Of a stretch of DNA of 64,000 nucleotides, positions 31,494 through 42,801 are shown piece after piece (position 1 is the stretch's first letter; the number at the start of each line of letters is the position of its first letter). Position numbers and translations under genes: made by a program. The notes beneath the pieces were generated by a model. The model saw only the letters and a program-made list of their open reading frames with translations, was not told the DNA's origin and made no database searches. Origin of the DNA: Eutreptiella sp. 'Long Island Sound 2002' (taxonomy: Eukaryota > Euglenozoa > Euglenophyceae > Eutreptiales > Eutreptiaceae). The stretch spans positions 25,256,853 to 25,320,852 of the forward strand of contig OZ038385.1 of NCBI GenBank assembly GCA_964036045.1, given 5' to 3'.

Positions 31494-33074
31494 ATGAACT
31501 ACGCTTTTGGACTATCGCACGAAGCAAACAAAATGTCGTGGAATAGCAATTGGTACTCTTATTCAGCAAATCACGATGAACGATCTTGGGACAGGCCTTG
31601 GAATTCCCATCGTGACTATCCTTCATGGACGGGTGCAAACTCATACTCCGGCGGAAAAGGAAAATCAAAAGGCAAAGGCAAAGGCAAAGGCGCTAAAGGC
31701 AAAGGCGGCAAAGGAAAGGACGGCAAGGGATATGGCAAGAACACGCCTTCAAGCGGTGGACCCTATATTTGCATGAAATGTGGGGACCCGTCAAATTTCA
31801 CGAAAGAGTGCCAAGCGCCCTACAACCGCGTGTACTACAACTACATGCGTGAAGTTACCGACGAGGCAAGGCTTGCCCTTGAGCGTGAATCATCTGAGCT
31901 CCTCGTCCAAGAACGCCTCTTTGGGAAAACGTCTGTGGCAAAGAAATACTCCGTGTACAAAGGCCCGTTTGACCCAAAAGAAAGCGTGCTTACTACAGGA
32001 TGGGACACCGCCACAACACCGGCAAACCTTGCAAAATTTGCGGAGACTAGATTTAGAGGCTTTCGTGGCGTTGTGCCTTTTATGTGTACCAATTCCGTTT
32101 TCATTTTCACCACCGTTCTCTTTGTCTTCAAGTCCAAAAAGCATGCCGAAACCTACGCTAACGCCGTCAACGAGCATGCCGCATCCAAAGCATGGACCAC
32201 CGGCGAACCGGCTTTGGCTTGGATTCCAAAGAAACCTACCGTGGACGCATTCCATGCCGGTGTTGACGCCACTACCGACGCTTCCATCCAAGATTGGGCG
32301 AAAGCACAACACAAGGCCTCATCTTCGTCATCGGACGAAAGCACAAGGAGTGGCGAAGTGTATGACAAGAACTCCAAGCGGAAAAAGAGTACAAAGGTGA
32401 ATAACAAGACTACGGCAAAGATCACCGGAATTGATGATGAGGACACCAATTCCGATGATTCATGTGAAAAGCCCCAGGGAATGAAACGTAAGCACAATAA
32501 TGCGGTGGATACCGAAGAGAGTGACTTCGATGAAGCGGGGAATAAGATCGGGAGATCACCCGTGAAAAAGTTGAAGGGCAATGAAACACAAGCCAAAAGA
32601 GAACAACGACAAGTACGCATTGCCATGGATGTCAATGAGGACATTGATGAGGACGTTGAGGACAAATCAAGCGATGCATCTTCCGACGTCCAAATTGCCG
32701 AACCAAAGCCGCCCCGCCTCAAAATGAATGCCACCGACAAATTTATCAATGACACCATGAGCACCACACTGGTGAAGGTCAACAAACAATTTGCCGATCA
32801 CACCCAACACATTGTGGGGCTGGAAGGCCAAGTGAAGGAAAACATGAAGATCACCAAGCAAATCGGGGAGCGTTTGGACACTCATATTGCGGATATTCCA
32901 AGGCAACACAGGAACCTTGCGGACGACATTCTCAACCGCTTGAGACCGAACAAAGCGGGTACGGGAAACGAGGAAACGGCATCGACATTGCCGGTGCACC
33001 GCCCAAGAGAACACCAAGCCGACCAAGGACTCCACGGGCCATTGTCATGGAGAACGGACGAACGGCGAAAGTGA
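31494..33074 (+). CDS. Element X ORF1: Gly/Lys-rich zinc-knuckle-like Gag protein
   Basis: The frame is open from before 31401; the first ATG is at 31494, with another at 31533. Features (numbered from 31401): a Trp/Tyr/Ser-rich N-terminus (45-80), a (KGK)n stretch at 84-112, and CMKCGDPSNFTKEC at 124-137. The latter has the CX2C(X)9C spacing of a CCHC knuckle but Asn in place of the His. Residues 190-290 look globular. A long acidic/basic linker with an NLS-like KRKK follows, and 470-530 could form a coiled coil. The last 30 codons appear to be out of frame: the next frame reads GIDIAGAPPKRTPSRPRTPR, so a shift near 32970 is likely. Nucleic-acid-binding Gag/ORF1 role is inferred. Confidence 0.5.
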   Translation: MNYAFGLSHEANKMSWNSNWYSYSANHDERSWDRPWNSHRDYPSWTGANSYSGGKGKSKGKGKGKGAKGKGGKGKDGKGYGKNTPSSGGPYICMKCGDPSNFTKECQAPYNRVYYNYMREVTDEARLALERESSELLVQERLFGKTSVAKKYSVYKGPFDPKESVLTTGWDTATTPANLAKFAETRFRGFRGVVPFMCTNSVFIFTTVLFVFKSKKHAETYANAVNEHAASKAWTTGEPALAWIPKKPTVDAFHAGVDATTDASIQDWAKAQHKASSSSSDESTRSGEVYDKNSKRKKSTKVNNKTTAKITGIDDEDTNSDDSCEKPQGMKRKHNNAVDTEESDFDEAGNKIGRSPVKKLKGNETQAKREQRQVRIAMDVNEDIDEDVEDKSSDASSDVQIAEPKPPRLKMNATDKFINDTMSTTLVKVNKQFADHTQHIVGLEGQVKENMKITKQIGERLDTHIADIPRQHRNLADDILNRLRPNKAGTGNEETASTLPVHRPREHQADQGLHGPLSWRTDERRK

Positions 33075-34430
33075 TCCAGTCGACCTCACGGACTCTCCGG
33101 AGACTTGGCTCCAAAAAGACGATCTGGAATGCTCATTGCGTGACACCGTGTGTGTCCACTCCATCAACGGCCAATCCAAACTCCAAAATCTAAAGGACCA
33201 ACTCCTACACAACCACCAACACACGCGTGCACTACTGCTCCAACTGAAAAATACAAACGTGGCCATCGAGGACCACGAATGGTGCTCACACGGCGGGGTT
33301 TTGAACTCAAAAAACCCTCTCCCCATTTCCCTTTCTATGCCACCTGCCTACGCGATCCATTCCGAATGGATCTCCTTCCACACACAACTGCAAACCTCCC
33401 GCACTATGTTACGGGTATTCTCCCTCTGGGCCGCGCACTACAAACGGTACTCATAGCGCCACATGGATATCATCGGCAAAAATGTTTTCCTCACACAGTG
33501 GCGAGCGCTGACTACACTCAACGCCCAATGTACTGGCCCCCCAAGGGACATTGCCATCACATGTGCAACTACGTTTAAACTTCCCTACGCATACTACACC
33601 CACCCTGCCCTCACACCCTTCTAATCATTCCACACAGGCAACAATACCACGCCCTCTTGGCCATCAACACACGGACAACGGCCGGGTGGCGCACACGATG
33701 GCATTTTAGGGTGTGATCCCACGCTGTCGTACGAAGAGACACACGCACGGATGACGAACGTGATGAGGCACGCCAACACAAGTACCCTATTCCGCTGCGT
33801 GCTACTTATCCCGGAGTCGGCAGCCCACGCCATTGCAGTCTTGTCACAATGGCGACACGCGTTCCCGCGCACGCACATACATGTCTGCTCCACCACCCAC
33901 CCACGCTCCTATCAGTGCTGCACAGGAACCTCGGTGTATCACTGAACCCCGGTGCGCGTAAACATCCATGTGATCCAGAGCAAATCCGCATCCGTGAAAG
34001 ATCCCATATACACACACCAAATTGTTTCCATACTTGGTGAGCATATAAAAAGAACAACTTCTGGTACACTAAACACGAGTCGGCGAAAACTCTGCACACC
34101 AACAAGCGGCCAAAGAATCAAAGATGTGTGGTGGCACACTTGGTTACCCGAAGAACGAACAAGGGAAAAACTCCTCTCTGCAAAATCCATCAATTGGAAA
34201 GCCATCGGAGACTCTTCAGATGTGGTTAACAGGTCATTGCACCTCTGCCCCCTCCGTTGGGTCCGACATTTTTTGTCCCTACAAAGAAGCCCTCATGATA
34301 GCCCGAGCTGGTCCGTACATGTCCCCTTCGTGGGTGTATATTTGTTGTGGTGTGCCGCATGCCGTGACATGTACGTTGGCATTGTGGGCCAATCGTATGC
34401 TCGGCTATACAAACTCGGGAAGAGAAACCC
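33060..34430 (+). pseudogene. Element X second ORF, decayed, ending in a possible GIY-YIG nuclease motif
   Basis: One plus frame can be followed through the stretch with only three stops (33454, about 33622, 33943). Its composition is protein-like throughout (VDLTDSPETWLQKDD, TKDVWWHTW-like IKDVWWHTWLPEERT). Near the end, GVYLLWCAACRDMYVG followed by QSYARLYKLGKR fits the GIY...YIG core and following Arg of GIY-YIG endonucleases, as carried by Penelope-like and some other retroelements. The frame is cut by the E2 5' LTR at 34431. The rest, including the catalytic Glu and any reverse transcriptase, should lie beyond the right end of E2, outside the window. Confidence 0.4.
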
Positions 34431-34699
34431 AGTAAGAAAAAGTGCTTTTCCAATGCCTTGAGGCATACTCTAGTTGTATTAGAGATGCATTAAGCACTCT
34501 AGCATTTTTATCTTAGTATGGGCCTAACCAAAATGGGTGAAAACACATTTTGACTTATGGAACCAAACACTAAATCAGGATATGGAGTGGACCCCTTAAT
34601 CCCCTATCAATGTGAGGCTATTCATCTTTTCCAGAGTGGACTGATAACTGACATATCCAGGGCAGAGCCTATGAATTTATCTATGTTTTCTCATGAATT

Positions 34700-34788
34700 C
34701 TTAGCTATCCTAGTGGTATGCACCCTAGGGGGCTGGGGCACCTCTTTCTGAGAGGTCCTGGGTTCAATTCCCGGTCAGCCTAGCTAAG
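34700..34788 (+). other. tRNA-like segment inside the LTR (E2 copy)
   Basis: CTTAGCTA at 34700 can pair with TAGCTAAG at 34781-34788. Between them lie a TAGTGGTATGC D-arm-like block, an ACCTC-TTTCTGA-GAGGT hairpin with a 7-nt loop, and GGGTTCAATTCCC as T-arm. About 15 extra bases sit between the D and anticodon arms. Best read as a tRNA-derived segment captured by the LTR, possibly with polymerase III promoter boxes. Confidence 0.5.
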
Positions 34789-35024
34789 TAGGAAGATCCC
34801 ATGTGACATGGCAGTGACCTCATCGCCACATGCCATGCCACCTCAGCATATATGGGACCCAAAACAAAGAGTGCACATCTCCCCAGATGGCACTATGGAG
34901 ATTGAGTGACTATGGGGCAGTTTTCCAACTCTTTTCCCAAAACATTTCAACTATCTTTGTGAGTATGCGATCCGATTTGCCTTGAGTTGCAGTTTCTGTG
35001 AATATTCTTACATCTTTCACTGTT

Positions 35025-35029
35025 TACAC
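35025..35029 (+). repeat. Target-site duplication of T1 (left)
   Basis: TACAC; repeated at 44112-44116. The empty site is seen in the E5 LTR, which reads TTTACACTGCAG on the minus strand. Confidence 0.85.
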
Positions 35030-35058
35030 CTTAGGCGGCTCAAGTTGCATGGTCAAAA
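35030..35058 (+). repeat. T1 left terminal inverted repeat
   Basis: 29 bp, identical to the reverse complement of 44083-44111. Confidence 0.95.
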
Positions 35059-35225
35059 ACGAAGGAAAAGGTAGGAAAATGACAGGTTTCCAAAGACATT
35101 GAAAAATAGTTGTTCTGACGGATATTATGAAAGCGTCGCAAACAAGTATGGCGGAATAAATATTTCTATAAGAATGATGTGTCCCATGGGCGAGACAGGG
35201 AAAAGTATTGTTTGGTGACCATTCT

Positions 35226-35245
35226 TTGCGCGAGGCCTCGCGCAA
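35226..35245. repeat. T1 palindrome copy
   Basis: TTGCGCGAGGCCTCGCGCAA; perfect palindrome extends to 26 bp (35223-35248). Confidence 0.95.
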
Positions 35246-35455
35246 AGACGTTCCTTTGCGTCAGATTAATGTGATACAGCACGACACATTAGGCAGGTTG
35301 TCGAAAAATGGAACGCTGTCGTATTTATACACGTAACTTACTACCATTATCAGGATTGCGTGATAGAGGTAGATCTATTAACGAATAAACTGCAACAATG
35401 GTGTACCCAAGAATCTTGAAAAGTATAAATGTTCCGGAACAAACTGCAGTTTCAA

Positions 35456-35471
35456 GCGCGAGGCCTCGCGC
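35456..35471. repeat. T1 palindrome copy
   Basis: GCGCGAGGCCTCGCGC, 16-bp core. Confidence 0.95.
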
Positions 35472-35511
35472 ATGGAACGGGGCATGAAAAACATTAAAGT
35501 TTCGGTGATCA

Positions 35512-35531
35512 TTGCGCGAGGCCTCGCACAA
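35512..35531. repeat. T1 palindrome copy (one mismatch)
   Basis: TTGCGCGAGGCCTCGCACAA; arms extend as CATTG...CAATG. Confidence 0.9.
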
Positions 35532-35917
35532 TGGAGGTCACATACGTTCAGAAAAACCAAATTTGGACAGATCCACCAACTACACAGCATGTACGTTCCC
35601 TTGATGCGGCGCTGCTGCATGGGCGCCCATACAGGTCCCGCCGGCTTCTCCGGTTTTCATACTGTGGTCACCGCTGACTTCACTGCCCAACAGCGATAGA
35701 AGCGCGCCGCAACTGGGTACCACAATCAGGATTAACTAGTGAAATGTGGGATCACCAGACAGTTACAGGTAACTGAAAATGGTGCATGCGACAAGCGGAT
35801 CACAGAATAATTGGTCGCGCGAAAACTGAGTGACAGGTTGATGTTTGAAATCAAGAAAGTTTTTCAAACAGCGATTTTTACGCAGATACAGTTACGTAAT
35901 TATTCTTTACAGCAACA

Positions 35918-37904
35918 ATGCCCCTGCGAAAAGAGGTGGACCTTGAGAAGACAGTGGCCGCAGCATCCGGAGTTTTCCGTGATGTCTGCTCAGAGGAACC
36001 GCCGTACCACACGGCAGAAGAACTGTGGGAAGGGCTAAAACAGGGGGACGAGGGCGCGCGATTGTTGTTTGTTTTTTTTCTGCGTCTGCGCAAAAATGAA
36101 CGGACGCGTTGCAGCGTTGAAAAGGCGATTGCGGCAGAAGGGAAGAGATGGGTTGGTGTTTTGATAGAGGAGGCCTGGCGCCTCTATTTGCTGATGCGCC
36201 ACCGCGCAGTTCCATACCAGGGAAAACCAAAGTAAGTTGTTGCGGTAGAGGGAAGTAGGGCGCAGCGTCGCATTTTAGCAAGGTGAGGTCTGGCGCGATA
36301 CAGCGCACCTTCGCTGAAGGAGAAGGCCGCAGTCAGGTTACAGACTACATGGGACAAAATTTACCAACAGTGGGTTGTGTTGTGGATGGACAACTGGTAC
36401 CACAAACAGTTTACCACAAATCCTGACAAGAACGACAAAAGCCTGAACGCAACAGCGTTGGCTGTGTTGCTACTCAAGGATGCACCGCGCTACTGGCTTG
36501 GTCATCCTAGCCTGGAAGACCTTGAACAGCGTGTTCCTATTGTTGCACGCATGCTGGGAAACACCGAGGGAACGTTTGCACGTATCCTGCACGATCTAGG
36601 ATTTGCAAGCACGCGACCTGTTGTGCGAAACATTAGGGCACCGCTTGACATTATTCGTCCTGTACCTGCCAAGAGACCACATTGGCGACCCCTTTGTCTA
36701 AGCAAAGAAAAGGTAAGCGCCAACCTATCGCTTCTTAACCTACTGCAATTTACTAGGGACTTGGCGCAGCACAGCCGACCAGTTGTCCCTGTCTTATGTG
36801 ATGAGAACATCCAATACCGCATTTGTAAGATGATGTACGGTGAAAAAACAACGGGTTGGAACGTCCGGCTTTTTTTGCGTTCACACCCTATATTATATGG
36901 TTTCTGGCACGCGTACAAATTTTGCGTTACACAAACGTTTCGCTCATTTTGGCCGATTGTGACTTTTTCCCGTAAGGGTTTGTTGCGCAGCGGTGACACA
37001 GTCCCCTGTTTTTTCAAGCTGATCACAATGGAGATAACTGTTGGTGCACTGCTGTTAGGTATGGGCCCCCACATACGGCGCCTTAACCGAAAATGTCGTT
37101 CCCTTGAGCTGGCACGTCCTGCAAATCGGCGAAGTCGCCTTCGTTACGCTGTGTGTAAGGCCATGCAGGTTCTGTTAACACAATACTGTCCCATGTTACT
37201 GTACCTAGGACACCTCGTTAGGCAGTGCAATGGAGCTGGGGAGACGGCCAACACGGGTGTTTTTGCTTCTGAGGGATTGCAGATTGTTATGTGTCTGTTA
37301 GACCGTTTGAACATGGGGGACACACTTTTAAAATACGAACGCACTGTTGCAACTGCGCTATTGTGCCACACTGCATGGCACACAGCCATGCCTGGACAGG
37401 CTTTTGCCGAGGAATTTTGTGAAAGTCTGCTTTCCAGCCTTGTGACAAAGAAGGGCCAGAACAGAGGTGCAGTAACCATTGAAGATGTTGACGATCTGTA
37501 TCAGCTCATCACTATCCGCAAAGAAGGTCACAGGGTGAAAGTCTGTAAAATCCCCAATTCCTTTGTCAATTCCGTGCGTCAGCGGTTAACTGCTTACTTG
37601 AACGCAGAGCGTGTATATGTGCCTTTGGGTTAGGTGGTGTGCTCAGCCTACTTGTGCAATTCAGGCGCATTGGCCGCGCAGGGGTGTACCTAACTTTCCA
37701 CCGTCTCTTCTAATTCCAAAGGGTTCTAACCACTACAAACAAGTCCTTGTGTCTGTGTTGTTGGTGCTAACGCAGCAGCGGTCACTTAAGGCTGGTTTCA
37801 AGCGAAAACTGTCGGAGCTGATCCCCCAACGCAGTGCGTTGGAGGAACAGAGAGAGGCCGACACGCTGCGAAACGTTCGAAGAAGATTGGAGAACATGCA
37901 GTGA
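35918..37904 (+). CDS. T1 gene 1: candidate transposase, three exons, about 609 aa
   Basis: ATG at 35918. Exon 1 35918-36231; intron 36232-36336 (GTAAGT...GTCAG); exon 2 36337-37612; intron 37613-37664 (GTATAT...TTCAG); exon 3 37665-37904. These joins keep one frame throughout (1830 nt). The N-terminus (1-105) is charged and helical. Residues about 107-150 hold TTWDKIYQQWVVLWMDNWYH and SLNATALAVLLL, a conserved-looking block. About 260-330 hold VPVLCDENIQYRICKMMYG and LYGFWHAYKF, which could supply acidic and His residues of a DDE-like nuclease. The C-terminus is Arg/Lys-rich. No interruption. Transposase role is inferred from its being the larger intact frame inside a TIR element; no superfamily match is claimed. 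Palindromes follow the stop directly (37905 and 37959). Neither of its two introns carries one. Confidence 0.65.
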
Positions 37905-37922
37905 TGCGCGAGGCTCCGCGCA
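37905..37922. repeat. T1 palindrome copy directly after gene 1 stop
   Basis: TGCGCGAGGCTCCGCGCA (inner two bases altered); first base follows the TGA at 37902-37904. Confidence 0.9.
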
Positions 37923-37958
37923 AACAGCATGAAACAATAGGTTAGTACAGCGCTCTCC

Positions 37959-37976
37959 TGCGCGAGGCCTCGCGCA
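37959..37976. repeat. T1 palindrome copy
   Basis: TGCGCGAGGCCTCGCGCA. Confidence 0.95.
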
Positions 37977-38103
37977 AGGTTGTCAGTCAAAAACAGTGGC
38001 GTGCCCCTTCAGTTTTGCATTCTCGACCATACTGTACTCGTATTCGCTAAAAGCACCCCACATATGCATTATTGACGACGATTTTACCCATTTTTAATGT
38101 TAT

Positions 38104-39003
38104 TGAAGGATATTTGGGGGGAGGGGGCGACCTCGAAGCTTCCCTTCGGCATGCACACCTCAAAACCCCAAACCCATGAAGGCGAAGTCTTCCACTTGCA
38201 TTCACGATTGTCCAAAGGATTCTGTGATCCTTGCCTCGGCCATGACACAATCTGGCGTCCTGGGCAAGGAGATGAAGGTATATGTAGACAAAGTAAATAT
38301 GTAGACATGTAATATGTACAAGTAACAATTCTATACTATAAAATAGCATAAAAAGGAAGACGAAATGAAGGCGACGGCGTCGCCGCCATCAGAAAATCTG
38401 ACGGCTACGAGGCGTCGCCATCAGGATCTCTACTGAGATCCTGCCCAAACTGGGCCAAGCAGTGGTTTTTGGGGGAAAAACAATGAAATAAAATGATTTT
38501 TGAGTCAAAAACACTCATTTTGCGCGTCTCCCCCCAACGCGTAGCGTAAGCGACGCGACGCGTTTCTGTGCCAATTCAACCTACATATGAAAAGGCCCAC
38601 TGTTGGGCTACGCCATAGGCGTCTGAGCGATTCCTGGAATCGCCTCAACATTTTTTGAAAAATGCGTGAACGCGCCTTTTTTCGCAAAAATGGACCTTCG
38701 CGGAACGCCGCGAAAAAGGTCACGCTATAATCTTTTATTCCTAAAAACGATAAAACAATAATAAAATTGCCTAAAATCTTTAGAAATCGAGAGTTAAATT
38801 CTCGATCTGGAGCTGCGTCGCGCAGGCGACGACTGTCGTCGCCAGTCCAGAAAAGACGTAAAATCACGATTTCTGGGGTATTTTACAGAAATCCCACAGA
38901 AATCAAGATGCCGTAGCATCAGCAGGAAAATTCCTGATCTGGCCTGGCGAAGAGCGCCACAGGCTGTGCAGCGGGTTTGGGTGAAGCACCCCATACCGCT
39001 TCA
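38104..39003 (-). repeat. R1 LTR, left copy
   Basis: Differs from the right copy at about two positions (AACATTTT/AGCATTTT near 38649; GGGTTTGGG/GGGTATGGG near 38976), so the insertion is recent. Confidence 0.9.
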
Positions 39004-39885
39004 CCCCCCTCCTTAAAAGCCTTGCCTATATCCAAAGGAAGGCAAGGCCAAGGAGGCGCTCTGACCCCTGCAGTGTCCTGGTTTCAATACTGATTCATCA
39101 GAACAGTGGGGGGGGGGGGGCTTCGTGAGTAATTTACATGGGGGGGAGCACCACACACATGTAAAAAAAAAAATTAAAAATTTTTTTTTTTTTTGATCTT
39201 GAAATATTCATAGGGCAATTGCCCCTCAGGCGACAACACTGGTCCCTGGCACTCCTCGTAGCCTCTGGTGACCAGACCAGGGGCGCTGCAGGGCCTTCCG
39301 CCCTGACTGATGGCACTTAGGTGCACATATTGGCCCTTTTTCTCCATGGGCATGGAAATCAATAATTCAATAAATTCGGAAAATTCGGAAAAAATTATTT
39401 AGGGTCAAACCCAAGGCAAGGCCTTCCACCGAGCCTGAATTTAGGGCCATTTCCTGCCCAAGGCAACCCGTGCCAGTTTAGGGTCGATTCCCAACCCAAG
39501 GTGACGAATGAACGCACCTAATTTGGGGGATTTAGGGTCATTTCCTACCCAAGGCGCCCCAAGCCTATTTAGGGTGGGTCCGAATCAACCAACCCAAGGC
39601 GACGAATGAACGCGCCTTCTTGTGCACTTCGCAGACGTCGTCGTCGTCGCTGTGGTCGTCGCCCAGCTGCGTCGGGCTGGACTTGGGGGCTCCATAGGGT
39701 CCATGGGGAAGTCATGGTCTTATCCATCGTCGGAGTCCTTCATCGCGTTGATGCCCTTGACCTTAGCTCCTGCAGTTTCCCAGCGAACAGCGATCAGCGA
39801 TCCGCGTACTCCTGCAGTCTGGGCGTCGTCGCCGTCCGCAGGCCGTCACACGCCCTTGGTGGCCTTGGCGTCGGCAGAATCCTTT

Positions 39886-40785
39886 TGAAGGATATTTGGG
39901 GGGAGGGGGCGACCTCGAAGCTTCCCTTCGGCATGCACACCTCAAAACCCCAAACCCATGAAGGCGAAGTCTTCCACTTGCATTCACGATTGTCCAAAGG
40001 ATTCTGTGATCCTTGCCTCGGCCATGACACAATCTGGCGTCCTGGGCAAGGAGATGAAGGTATATGTAGACAAAGTAAATATGTAGACATGTAATATGTA
40101 CAAGTAACAATTCTATACTATAAAATAGCATAAAAAGGAAGACGAAATGAAGGCGACGGCGTCGCCGCCATCAGAAAATCTGACGGCTACGAGGCGTCGC
40201 CATCAGGATCTCTACTGAGATCCTGCCCAAACTGGGCCAAGCAGTGGTTTTTGGGGGAAAAACAATGAAATAAAATGATTTTTGAGTCAAAAACACTCAT
40301 TTTGCGCGTCTCCCCCCAACGCGTAGCGTAAGCGACGCGACGCGTTTCTGTGCCAATTCAACCTACATATGAAAAGGCCCACTGTTGGGCTACGCCATAG
40401 GCGTCTGAGCGATTCCTGGAATCGCCTCAGCATTTTTTGAAAAATGCGTGAACGCGCCTTTTTTCGCAAAAATGGACCTTCGCGGAACGCCGCGAAAAAG
40501 GTCACGCTATAATCTTTTATTCCTAAAAACGATAAAACAATAATAAAATTGCCTAAAATCTTTAGAAATCGAGAGTTAAATTCTCGATCTGGAGCTGCGT
40601 CGCGCAGGCGACGACTGTCGTCGCCAGTCCAGAAAAGACGTAAAATCACGATTTCTGGGGTATTTTACAGAAATCCCACAGAAATCAAGATGCCGTAGCA
40701 TCAGCAGGAAAATTCCTGATCTGGCCTGGCGAAGAGCGCCACAGGCTGTGCAGCGGGTATGGGTGAAGCACCCCATACCGCTTCA
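39886..40785 (-). repeat. R1 LTR, right copy
   Basis: Same 900 bp offset by 1782 bp; TGAAG/CTTCA ends. Confidence 0.9.
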
Positions 40786-41155
40786 TTATTTTTCCTTCAA
40801 TACAGGCTTTCCTCTTATCGCAGAATGGCAAGCCCCGCCCAAAAAACAGCCGAGGAACGAGAAGATACCGACTATGACCGTGGGACCTCGGGATCCGAGG
40901 CTGGAACACCAAAGAAGGGGCGTAAGAAGAAGGAAACACCAGATCCTGGCTTAACCTTGGGTACTGACATCGAGGACCACCTGAAGCCGGACGGGAGGCA
41001 GGTGGAGGTTGAGCTGGCCAACGTGAGAATCGACCAGGAGAAGACAAAGGGGCAGATCAGACGGAGAGATGCGAAGTTACTGCAGAAGCGTATTGAGTCA
41101 CTCGAAGCAGCACCGCCAACAGGCCCATTATACGTCGTTCTCTGGGAAGATAATA

Positions 41156-41228
41156 GTATGTTGCCAACCGACTTTTCGCTCTTCTCGTTGCGCGAGCCCT
41201 CGCGCAAAGACGTGTCTCATATTTGCAG
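41156..41228 (+). other. Gene 2 intron 1 with palindrome
   Basis: GTATGT...TTTGCAG, 73 bp; TTGCGCGAGCCCTCGCGCAA at 41188-41207. Confidence 0.8.
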
Positions 41229-41590
41229 ATGGCGATTATTGGTGTGTATCTGGACAGCACAGCGTGGAAGCGGTTGCGAAGATTCGGGAGAAGCGATGCA
41301 CCGCGTGTCTGGATCTGCAGCAGTGGCATACTACATGCATCGCCGATATTCTAAGGCCTACGACACCGTGGGCCTTTCGTGCAAAAATGGCGGGACAAGC
41401 ACAAGGAAGCGCACAAGACGTTGAGCCAATTCCACTGTATGAGGCAGCAGATAACCTCATTTGATGTGTTGAAGATCAGCGGCGGCGAGGCCTACCTGAC
41501 ACGTACAGCAATCTCAAGATCGCCATTGTGGATGCTGTGCAGATGAGTGCCCTGGTTCCAACCGCTGAACTGAAGCAACCTGGTCAATTC

Positions 41591-41661
41591 GTATGTTCAT
41601 TAATCGTTGTTTCGGCGCTCTTCGTTGCGCGAGGCCTCGCGCATAACGTTGTCACTTTCAG
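41591..41661 (+). other. Gene 2 intron 2 with palindrome
   Basis: GTATGT...TTTCAG, 71 bp; TTGCGCGAGGCCTCGCGCAT at 41625-41644. Confidence 0.8.
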
Positions 41662-42734
41662 GACAAAACGTATAAATTGTGGAAAGATTTTATGACGTTT
41701 GCCTACTATGCTGGTCCGGAAGCTGTGAAAGGTCTGCAGAAGTTCCACGACAAAGGGGAGAAAGTCACGAAGAACGCGCGGAAGAAACTAGACGGGATCC
41801 TGTTGCCGGAGTTCTACAACAAAGTGGCAGAAGTGATGCAGGAAGAAAAAAAAACCCTTAAACCCTTGCAGAATTCGTTTGACGACATCATCCTTGAGCA
41901 GTGGGTCTCAATGCATCTGGACCACCCGCACAACGGCCAGTACGTTCGACCTGAGAAAGGTGTGTACCATCGACGCGACGTGGGTTCCATTTCTGCATCA
42001 GTGCGCCGCACTTTCTCCATTTCTGTTCTTTAGCCAAAGACATGCGGACCCGCAAAGAGGTTGCTGCACTTGGAAGGCCTGCCCTGAAGGTGACTCTTGG
42101 TACATGGGGCTATTAACGTGAGTCTGAAGGCAAAAGTCGCGGTCCATGGCCGGCATGGAAATCCATGACTCGCGCACCACTGTGGCAGGTGGCAGTGAAA
42201 GGCAAACCCGCCCCCCTGAAAATCTTCAACGTCCAAAAACTCCTGGGTCAAGAGCCTACCAAGAGCCGTGTGGTCCCCCCACCTGCTGGCGTTACTGGTG
42301 ACTTCAAGACAGTGGAACAGCAGGATCCATCATTGTCAAGTCAAACTATCACAGTTAAGGCGACCCAAATTGCAGCGTTGAACCACGAACCCCCGAAGCG
42401 GTTCATGGAGATTGACAAGAACCTGATTACTATCAACGGCGACATATTTGAACATCTTGCTCCTGAGACGATGTGCCCAGCCTGGCTGTATGAAGAGATG
42501 GCGCGTGCCGATACCCTTATCTGCGGCTCCAAAACTGTTGTTGACAACATGTTCACCGTGCTGGAAACGGAAACAGAGAGGCGTCTCAACGATGATTTCA
42601 ACGCGCCGCGCATTGGCCACATGTTGCTTATTCCCATCTTCAGTTGGCCAGTCAAACCGAAGCCTGCAGGGGATCTTACAACGTTTGACGTTCGCTGGTT
42701 GCTGATTGCGTCACCGGATAGCTGGTCGAGAAAG

Positions 42735-42801
42735 GTATAATTCCCTCATTACGTCCGCTCTTTGCGCGAGGCCTCGCGCAATAACTTCTCCCTCATTGCA
42801 G
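42735..42801 (+). other. Gene 2 intron 4 with palindrome
   Basis: GTATAA...ATTGCAG, 67 bp; TTGCGCGAGGCCTCGCGCAA at 42762-42781. Confidence 0.8.

Larger units (their letters stand above)
34431..35029 (+). repeat. E2 5' LTR, left part
   Basis: Starts AGTAAGAAAAAGTGC. Continues at 44112 beyond T1; the joined length, allowing for the duplicated TACAC, is 793 bp against 787 bp in E5. Confidence 0.85.
35059..35917 (+). other. T1 left subterminal noncoding region
   Basis: About 860 bp before gene 1 with no convincing frame. Holds three palindrome copies. A pyrimidine-rich stretch ending in TTTACAG (35905-35912) just before the gene 1 ATG could be a 3' splice site of a leader intron. Confidence 0.5.
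38104..40785 (-). mobile_element. R1: small non-autonomous LTR retroelement nested in T1
   Basis: Two 900-bp LTRs (TGAAGG...CTTCA) around an 882-bp interior, flanked by TTAT (38100-38103 and 40786-40789). A purine-rich tract reading AAGGAGGGGGG on the minus strand abuts the left LTR, so the element probably runs on the minus strand. The interior has no protease, RT or integrase. It contains poly-G and A/T tracts at 39111-39194, degenerate TTTAGGGTC...CCCAAGGC repeats at about 39390-39610, and a (GTC)n-rich end. Inserted in the 5' flank of gene 2. Confidence 0.8.

Noticed and set aside
34700-34788. Functional tRNA gene
   Set aside because: Extra bases between D and anticodon arms, and different anticodon loops in different LTR copies.
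39606-40094. 162-aa plus-strand frame spanning the R1 interior and LTR
   Set aside because: Crosses the LTR boundary, has Arg runs from trinucleotide repeats, and no recognisable domain.
41229-41590. Bacterial-type ParB partition gene
   Set aside because: Only the short DGQHR-like motif matches; the gene is spliced and lies in a TIR element.
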